From NCBI GenBank assembly GCA_022566235.1, contig JADFJI010000131.1, forward strand, positions 1 to 6,643: a stretch of 6,643 nt of DNA. Direction: 5' to 3'. The stretch comes from Chloroflexota bacterium. Its GTDB lineage: Bacteria > Chloroflexota > Dehalococcoidia > Plut-88900. Each line of letters begins with the position of its first letter. Positions within the stretch are counted from its first letter, which is position 1. Below are positions 1 to 3,828 of this stretch, piece after piece. The notes beneath the pieces were generated by a model. That model searched no databases. It was given only the letters and a program-made list of their open reading frames with translations, and was not told the DNA's origin. Made by a program: the position numbers and the translations under genes.

Positions 1-217
1 CTTTCTCTCCGCCTGCGCTTTCTTGGCCCTGGGGTTGTGGCTGGAACTGAACTACTTCTACTATATTGGCTGGGCCATTGCGGTGTCCTTGCTGGTCCTG
101 GAAAACGCTTTCCTGAAGCCCGACGACCTCTCCAGGCTGCACGCCCCATTCTTCAAATACAACAGCGCTGTATCTATGATGCACCTCATTTTTACAATTC
201 TAGCCCTGGTGGTTTAG
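1..217 (+). CDS. UbiA-family prenyltransferase, C-terminal part (5' end outside window)
   Basis: The last 71 residues of an integral membrane prenyltransferase, read in frame from base 2 to the TAG at 215-217. What is visible is hydrophobic, two to three membrane helices, with the C-terminal signature of UbiA proteins: an acidic residue, then KPDDLS (residues 39-44 of the visible part), then FF-x2-N-x3-S (50-58), then a final helix ending at the stop. UbiA enzymes transfer a polyprenyl chain to an aromatic acid such as 4-hydroxybenzoate, or to a related acceptor, in quinone synthesis. The DDxxD-type catalytic motifs lie upstream of the window, so the acceptor (ubiquinone, menaquinone or futalosine-route, or heme O type) cannot be determined here. 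It converges on tilS with a 22-bp gap and no recognisable terminator between them. Family assignment is fairly secure; the substrate is unknown. Confidence 0.82.
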   Translation, partial: FLSACAFLALGLWLELNYFYYIGWAIAVSLLVLENAFLKPDDLSRLHAPFFKYNSAVSMMHLIFTILALVV

Positions 218-239
218 TTTGTTGCAGCACATGATAGGC

Positions 240-1433
240 TTAGTCCCCGTTCCCTGTGCCAGATTTTCCTATGGCGGAGACCTTCCAGCCGGGCAGGGTG
301 GTGACGCCGGGGACTTGGAGTGTGTGTTCCGCCGACAGGGAAGGGCCGTCACCTTTGCCCTCCATCCCGGTTAGTATGAAATCGTCGTATTCGGTGATAG
401 CGGTGACCCCCCGGGAGAGGTGGATGGTCTTACCCGTCGGCCCGGACAGCAGCTCTTCCAGCGACAGAATATGGACCTGCTCGATGTCCACCAGGTCCCC
501 CAGGATCACCTGTAAGGCCCGTCTCAGCAGATATCGCCTCGGCGCAGGATGCAGCGACAGTAGCTTCTCCCTTGACAACCGTAGGCCTTCGTCGACCTCC
601 GTGACCAGGGTAGGCCACACCCTCTCGACCTCCGCCTCTATGAACGCTGTGTCCAGGGAGGCCGCGGCCCCGAGACGGCGGATGGCCTGGTCGATGTTGG
701 GGTTGTACTCCCTTAGATACGGAAGTAGCTCCAGGCGTATCCGGTTCCGCAGCCCGTCGGGAAGCTGGTTGGTGTAATCGGCCCTGGGGCTGAGGCCCAG
801 GGCCCGGCAGTAGGCCTCGGTCTCCTCGCGGGTGACCTGGAGCAGGGGCCTGAATAATCTAAGGAGTTTACCCGATAGGCTAAGAGGTTTACCCGATGGG
901 GCCTTGATATCGGTGATGGGTCTCATGCCTCGCAGGCCGGAGACGCCTGTCCCTCTGAGGATGTGCAGGAGCATGGTCTCCGTCTGGTCATCAGCCGTGT
1001 GGGCCACCGCTACGCCTGAGGCCCCGGTCTCTTCCACGACTCCGGCCAGGAATTCGTACCTGGCCTCCCTGGCCTTCTCCTCCAGCGAGGAACTGTGGCC
1101 CGCGGGCCGGAGGGCGACATCCTCCCTGCCAATAGTGCAGGGGATTCCCAGCTGCCGGGCCATGTCGGCTACAAAGGCGGCGTCCTCATCGGAGTCACGG
1201 CCCCTCAGGCAGTGGTTCAGGTGTCCGATATGGAGGACCAGCCCCAGCTCATCGGCGAGATGATGTAACGCGTATATGAGGGACAGTGAGTCCGGCCCCC
1301 CGGAAACCCCCACCACCAGCGGCCTCGGGCTATCGGCCAGACCGTTGGCCTCGATAAAGGCCCGGACACGGTCTTCCAGGAGCCCTTTCGGGTACTTGCT
1401 CTGGGCGGCACCCGTCTCCCGGCTAGGTGCCAA
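240..1433 (-). CDS. tilS: tRNA(Ile)-lysidine synthase TilS, lacking the C-terminal CTD2 domain
   Basis: A 397-residue cytosolic enzyme that uses ATP and lysine to convert C34 of tRNA-Ile2 (anticodon CAU) to lysidine, so that it reads AUA and is charged with Ile. Visible: the PP-loop ATPase motif SGGPDS (residues 44-49), HLNHCLRG (71-78) followed by SDEDAAFV, AREARYEFL (121-129), AHTADDQTETMLLHILRGTG (144-163), RPLL (195-198), and RNRIRLELLPYL (229-240). A TilS middle domain follows (about 245-355). The chain then begins the usual LxVPGxTxLPGW strand (372-383) and ends 14 residues later, so the CTD2 domain of longer TilS proteins is absent. The start is TTG, chosen because a full GAGGAGGT Shine-Dalgarno sits 9 nt upstream and no ATG or GTG lies between it and the PP loop. 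It begins 2 bp after the phosphatase stop, so translation is probably coupled. A 21-bp tandem duplication lies in the linker (859-900). The usual tilS neighbours hpt and ftsH are not here. Confidence 0.93.
   Translation of the reverse strand: MAPSRETGAAQSKYPKGLLEDRVRAFIEANGLADSPRPLVVGVSGGPDSLSLIYALHHLADELGLVLHIGHLNHCLRGRDSDEDAAFVADMARQLGIPCTIGREDVALRPAGHSSSLEEKAREARYEFLAGVVEETGASGVAVAHTADDQTETMLLHILRGTGVSGLRGMRPITDIKAPSGKPLSLSGKLLRLFRPLLQVTREETEAYCRALGLSPRADYTNQLPDGLRNRIRLELLPYLREYNPNIDQAIRRLGAAASLDTAFIEAEVERVWPTLVTEVDEGLRLSREKLLSLHPAPRRYLLRRALQVILGDLVDIEQVHILSLEELLSGPTGKTIHLSRGVTAITEYDDFILTGMEGKGDGPSLSAEHTLQVPGVTTLPGWKVSAIGKSGTGNGD
859..900. repeat. 21-bp imperfect tandem duplication inside tilS
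   Basis: Two adjacent 21-bp units, 859-879 and 880-900, match at 18 of 21 positions; both contain GTTTACCCGAT. The length is a multiple of three, so the tilS frame is kept. The protein reads SGKPLSL then SGKLLRL (residues about 180-193), in the variable linker before the conserved RPLL. This looks like an in-frame slippage duplication in a tolerant loop. Confidence 0.8.
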
Positions 1434-1435
1434 GG

Positions 1436-2047
1436 CTAAGTGACCTCCTCGAGGTGGCAGCGGTCGTTAAGAGAAATCAGCACCGGCCCTCCCTTCTCAA
1501 AGCTAAGGACGCTGATAGCCCCCAGATCATGGCGTATTCTCCTGAAGCTGGTCAGGTCAAGGGCCAGGGCCTTGCACAGTATGCTCTGGATGGCGAAGTT
1601 GTGGCTAACCACGACCACGTTGCCCTGGGGATGGCGGTCTTTGATCTCCTCCACCGCCGACCAGGCCCTTTGCTGAAGCTCCCTGATCGACTCGCCCCCT
1701 GGCAACCGCAAGGAACCCACGTCCTTTATCCACTGGGCCAGGACCTCGGGATATCTCTCTCGCAGGTCGTCGCCCTTGAGGCCGTCCAGCTCTCCGATGT
1801 CCAGCTCACGTAGCCCGTCCATTGATATGATATCAAGGTCGTGGCCCCGGGCAATAGGCGCCGCCGTCTCCCTGGCCCGGGTCTGGGGACTGGAGTAGAC
1901 GGCGTCTATGGAGTGGCTTTTAAGGCGGTCCCCTAACGCCTTAGCCTGGCGTCTTCCCGTGGCGTTGATGGGAGCGTCGCTGGCTCCCTGGAACCGGCCG
2001 TCCCGGTTCGCATCGGTTTCGCCGTGTCTGACCAGATATATCTTCAC
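1436..2047 (-). CDS. Histidine phosphatase family protein (phosphoglycerate-mutase-like phosphatase)
   Basis: A 203-residue soluble protein of the histidine phosphatase superfamily, which hydrolyses phosphate esters through a phospho-histidine. Visible: N-terminal KIYLVRHGET with catalytic His8 in the RHG motif, then FQGASDAPINATGRRQA (19-35), SSPQTRARETA (52-62) with the second arginine of the phosphate pocket, the acidic catalytic region LRELDIGELDGL (79-90), and VVVVSHNF (144-151) with the second active-site His149. This order and length fit CobC/PhoE/GpmB-like phosphatases. The sequence does not separate alpha-ribazole phosphatase, a sugar-phosphate phosphatase or another specificity, and no cobalamin gene lies nearby. 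The GTG at 2047 is chosen because it gives the canonical MKIYLVRHGET start with AGGGGT just upstream. A longer frame begins at GTG 2083 but has no spaced Shine-Dalgarno and overlaps a possible -10 element. The gene lies between the corC-like gene (68-bp gap) and tilS (2-bp gap). Confidence 0.9.
   Translation of the reverse strand: MKIYLVRHGETDANRDGRFQGASDAPINATGRRQAKALGDRLKSHSIDAVYSSPQTRARETAAPIARGHDLDIISMDGLRELDIGELDGLKGDDLRERYPEVLAQWIKDVGSLRLPGGESIRELQQRAWSAVEEIKDRHPQGNVVVVSHNFAIQSILCKALALDLTSFRRIRHDLGAISVLSFEKGGPVLISLNDRCHLEEVT
1443..1450 (-). promoter_or_regulatory. Strong Shine-Dalgarno for the tilS TTG start
   Basis: On the minus strand this reads GAGGAGGT, nearly a full match to the anti-SD, 9 nt before the TTG at 1433-1431. 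It lies within the last codons of the upstream phosphatase gene. It decides the tilS start and suggests that ribosomes finishing the phosphatase re-initiate on tilS. Confidence 0.75.
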
Positions 2048-2084
2048 TCTTACCCCTGGGTTAGGATGAGCGGGCTTCCCCACC

Positions 2085-2113
2085 CTTATATGCCGAAATC
2101 GTTACCTGTGCAA
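2085..2113 (-). promoter_or_regulatory. Possible sigma70-type promoter ahead of the phosphatase-tilS pair
   Basis: On the minus strand TTGCAC (2113-2108) is followed after exactly 17 bp by TATAAG (2090-2085). The -10 matches consensus at 5 of 6 positions, the -35 only at its TTG. Transcription would start near 2078, about 30 nt before the preferred GTG at 2047, leaving room for its Shine-Dalgarno. It lies wholly in the 68-bp gap after the corC-like gene. It could let the phosphatase and tilS be expressed independently; unproven. Confidence 0.35.
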
Positions 2114-2115
2114 AC

Positions 2116-3372
2116 CTAGAGTCTGGTCACCAGGATCTTCTCGATCTTAACTCCCTTCATCTCCGAAACCGTCAGTCTTTTTCCTCTGTGCTTAAAACTC
2201 TCACCCTGGTGGGGGATGTGGCCTAGAACATCCAGGACGAATCCGGCCACCGTCTCGAACTCTCCGTCGGGGATCCCCAGGCCCAGGGTCTCGTTGGCCT
2301 CGCCGACCTGCATTCCGCCATCCACCTGAAAAGTTCCCTCGCCCAGCTCCTCTACCTCTTCTTGAGGTTGATCCTCGTTAGCCGTCCGGCCCATGATCGC
2401 CTCAACCAGTTGCTGAGTGGTGACCATCCCCGAGATTCCACCGTACTCGTCCACTACCAGGGTCATCTGGATGCCCGATGATCGCATCTCGAAGAACAGG
2501 TCATCCAGGGGCTTGGTCTCCGGCACGAACCTGGCAGTACGCACCAGTTGAAGTAAATGACTATCGGGCTGCACGACTTTCTGATACATGGCCTTGATGA
2601 CGTCTCGGGTGTGGAGGATACCCACTACGTTGTCGATGTCCTCCTTGTATACAGGGAACCTGGCCCATGGGGTGGCCTCGTACCTCTCCATGAAATCGGA
2701 GAGGCGGGTGTCCTCGTTCATCCATACGATTTCGGTGCGAGGGATCATCACCTCTTTCACCAGCCTGTCCCCGAAGCCCAGGACCTTGTGAAGCATCTTG
2801 GCCTCTTCAGCATCTACGGCGCCCTCTTGGTGTCCTATGGATATGACGGAGCGCAGCATGTCCTCAGTCACCAGTTGACGGGACCCGATCTTGCCGCCGG
2901 TGAGATTCACTATCGCTCGACCAATAATCTGGAAAAGGATGGACAGGGGGAAGAGGACCCACTCTACCAGGACGAAGGGTTTAAGGTAACGGAAAGCCAG
3001 CCACTCGGCATGCCTGCTGGCGAAGGTCTTGGGGATCATCTCGCTGAACAGGAGCAGCAGGAAGGTCATTCCCACCGTGGCCACCACTATGCCGATCCCA
3101 TCGTCCAGCCAGGCGATAGCCAGAAAGGTGGCCACCGCCGCCGCGGCAGTGTTCACCAGGTTGTTGCCTAAAAGCACCGTGGACAGGGTTTTTTCCGGGT
3201 GCTCCATCCTGCGGGCCATCCTCTGGGCCCCGGGACGTCCGATGTTGGCCAGATGAAGGATTCTCAGTCGCTGCAGCGACATAAAGGCCGTCTCGGAGCT
3301 GGAGAAAAACGCGGACAGAATCAAAAACACCCCTATCAATCCAATGCTGGCGATGGTCGCCTCGGCGCTCAT
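2116..3372 (-). CDS. CNNM/CorC (HlyC) family membrane protein with CBS pair, probable Mg2+/Co2+ transport or efflux
   Basis: A 418-residue inner-membrane protein with the full three-part architecture of this family. An N-terminal DUF21/CNNM domain (about 1-190) has four hydrophobic segments (about 5-25, 64-88, 91-113, 130-152) and the signature FFSSSETAFMSL (22-33). A CBS pair follows: CBS1 about 205-262 with MIPRTEIVWM and FPVYKEDIDNVVGILHTRDV, CBS2 about 270-328 with MTLVVDEYGGISGMV. The C-terminal CorC_HlyC domain (about 345-418) includes EFETVAGFVLDVLGHIPHQGE. Homologues act in Mg2+/Co2+ efflux or homeostasis, with the CBS pair binding adenine nucleotide; the older name 'hemolysin' is misleading. 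The start is ATG with AAGGAG 7 nt upstream. It is first of the three minus-strand genes and diverges from mfd across a 456-bp gap. The exact ion is an inference from the family. Confidence 0.93.
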   Translation of the reverse strand: MSAEATIASIGLIGVFLILSAFFSSSETAFMSLQRLRILHLANIGRPGAQRMARRMEHPEKTLSTVLLGNNLVNTAAAAVATFLAIAWLDDGIGIVVATVGMTFLLLLFSEMIPKTFASRHAEWLAFRYLKPFVLVEWVLFPLSILFQIIGRAIVNLTGGKIGSRQLVTEDMLRSVISIGHQEGAVDAEEAKMLHKVLGFGDRLVKEVMIPRTEIVWMNEDTRLSDFMERYEATPWARFPVYKEDIDNVVGILHTRDVIKAMYQKVVQPDSHLLQLVRTARFVPETKPLDDLFFEMRSSGIQMTLVVDEYGGISGMVTTQQLVEAIMGRTANEDQPQEEVEELGEGTFQVDGGMQVGEANETLGLGIPDGEFETVAGFVLDVLGHIPHQGESFKHRGKRLTVSEMKGVKIEKILVTRL

Positions 3373-3394
3373 CTTGTATCTCCTTTGTGCAACG

Positions 3395-3429
3395 GCCCGG
3401 CTGAATCTTAGATAACGATGCCAGCGGGC
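3395..3429 (-). promoter_or_regulatory. Inverted repeat in the corC-like gene's leader
   Basis: The arms 3395-3403 (GCCCGGCTG on the plus strand) and 3422-3429 (CAGCGGGC) pair over 8 bp with one bulged base and an 18-nt loop. In the minus-strand transcript the hairpin would end about 10 nt before the AAGGAG Shine-Dalgarno of the corC-like gene. The loop also holds the best -10-like sequence on that strand, so this may be an operator at DNA level instead of an RNA structure. Only the pairing is seen; the function is inferred. Confidence 0.35.
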
Positions 3430-3438
3430 TTAGGTGGC

Positions 3439-3477
3439 ATCATGGGTTCAAGGGCCTCTGGCCTTGGGAATCATGGG
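3439..3477. repeat. Direct repeat pair flanking a short hairpin
   Basis: The 8-mer ATCATGGG occurs at 3439-3446 and 3470-3477, 31 bp apart start to start, about three helical turns. Between the copies, CAAGGGCC (3449-3456) pairs with GGCCTTG (3460-3466) across a 3-nt loop with one bulged G, a 7-bp stem. It sits about 70-105 bp upstream of the corC-like start. It could be a paired regulator site or chance. Confidence 0.35.
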
Positions 3478-3704
3478 ATAACAGGCTCGGCTCTGTTGGT
3501 CCCAGGTGGGGAAAAACGAAAGAAGAGAAGCAGAAGCCGGTCTAGATGATGAGAGGTCAGCTAAATACACCCAGCCGGCGCAACCTAAGGGGAAATATTG
3601 CCCGCATGAGCAGAATGTTACCTTCTAACGGGGCCTTTCGACGTCCGGCCCGATGGCCCAGGCCCTTATTCAGCATAAGGAATATTATCATTCTAGGGGG
3701 CGTG

Positions 3705-3797
3705 ATGTCAAAGGAAAACATGCCTGCTCGACCCCCGGGACTGCACCTCCTGCTTGTTCGGCGGGTTCTCGCGGTGCTAGAATCTCACCAGGGTTAG
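3705..3797 (+). CDS. Possible 30-codon leader ORF upstream of mfd
   Basis: ATG at 3705, 30 codons, TAG at 3795-3797. AGGGGG (3695-3700) lies 4 nt upstream as a candidate Shine-Dalgarno. The peptide has six leucines, an ARPPG stretch near the middle (residues 8-12) and a basic LLLVRRVL segment (15-22); it resembles no family I recognise. The same frame is open further back to an ATG at 3546 (83 residues), but that part is arginine-rich, has no Shine-Dalgarno and does not look like protein. The reason to list it is position: its stop codon lies inside the 5' arm of the hairpin that precedes mfd, as in translation-controlled attenuators. It may equally be a chance ORF. Confidence 0.2.
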   Translation: MSKENMPARPPGLHLLLVRRVLAVLESHQG

Positions 3798-3814
3798 CCC
3801 CGGCTAGCCCTTTT
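3791..3814 (+). terminator. Terminator-like hairpin just upstream of mfd (possible attenuator)
   Basis: GGGTTAGCC (3791-3799) pairs with GGCTAGCCC (3802-3810) over 9 positions (eight Watson-Crick, one G-U), the innermost pair or pairs opening to form the loop, followed directly by TTTT (3811-3814). This is the form of an intrinsic terminator reading on the plus strand, though the T-tract is short. No established plus-strand gene ends here, and the mfd ATG is only 14 nt beyond the T-tract. It would therefore act on the mfd leader transcript or on a small RNA. I found no convincing alternative antiterminator pairing by eye. Confidence 0.45.
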
Positions 3815-3828
3815 GGTATTGGGGATCC

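Larger units (their letters stand above)
3373..3828. other. 456-bp divergent intergenic region between the corC-like gene and mfd
   Basis: This region must hold the promoters for both the corC-like gene and mfd. I find no tRNA or conserved protein gene and no recognisable riboswitch core. Its contents are two inverted repeats and one direct repeat on the corC side (3395-3477), a poorly supported stretch with no clear element (about 3480-3660), an A+T-rich patch (3666-3694, including TATTAT at 3683-3688) that is the most promoter-like part for mfd but has no good -35, a 30-codon ORF (3705-3797), and a terminator-like hairpin (3791-3814) just before mfd. For the minus strand the best -10 candidate is within TATCTAAGAT (3405-3414), also without a good -35. 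Confidence 0.7.

Noticed and set aside
256..777. A 173-codon plus-strand open frame
   Set aside because: Antisense to tilS; Ser/Arg-rich with no recognisable domain.
2557..3171. A 204-codon plus-strand open frame
   Set aside because: Antisense to the CNNM/CorC gene; His/Gly-rich product with no family resemblance.
3408..3445. An 11-codon minus-strand ORF (ATGATG to TAA) in the leader of the corC-like gene
   Set aside because: No Shine-Dalgarno before it and too short to support; probably chance.
3441..3470. GGTTCAA considered as a tRNA T-loop
   Set aside because: The flanking bases do not form a T-stem, and there is no acceptor or anticodon arm at the right distances on either strand.
3680..3693. 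GAAT-N6-ATTC dyad considered as a LexA/SOS box for mfd
   Set aside because: Only 4 bp per arm, does not match the known GAAC-N4-GTTC type, and mfd is not a usual SOS gene.
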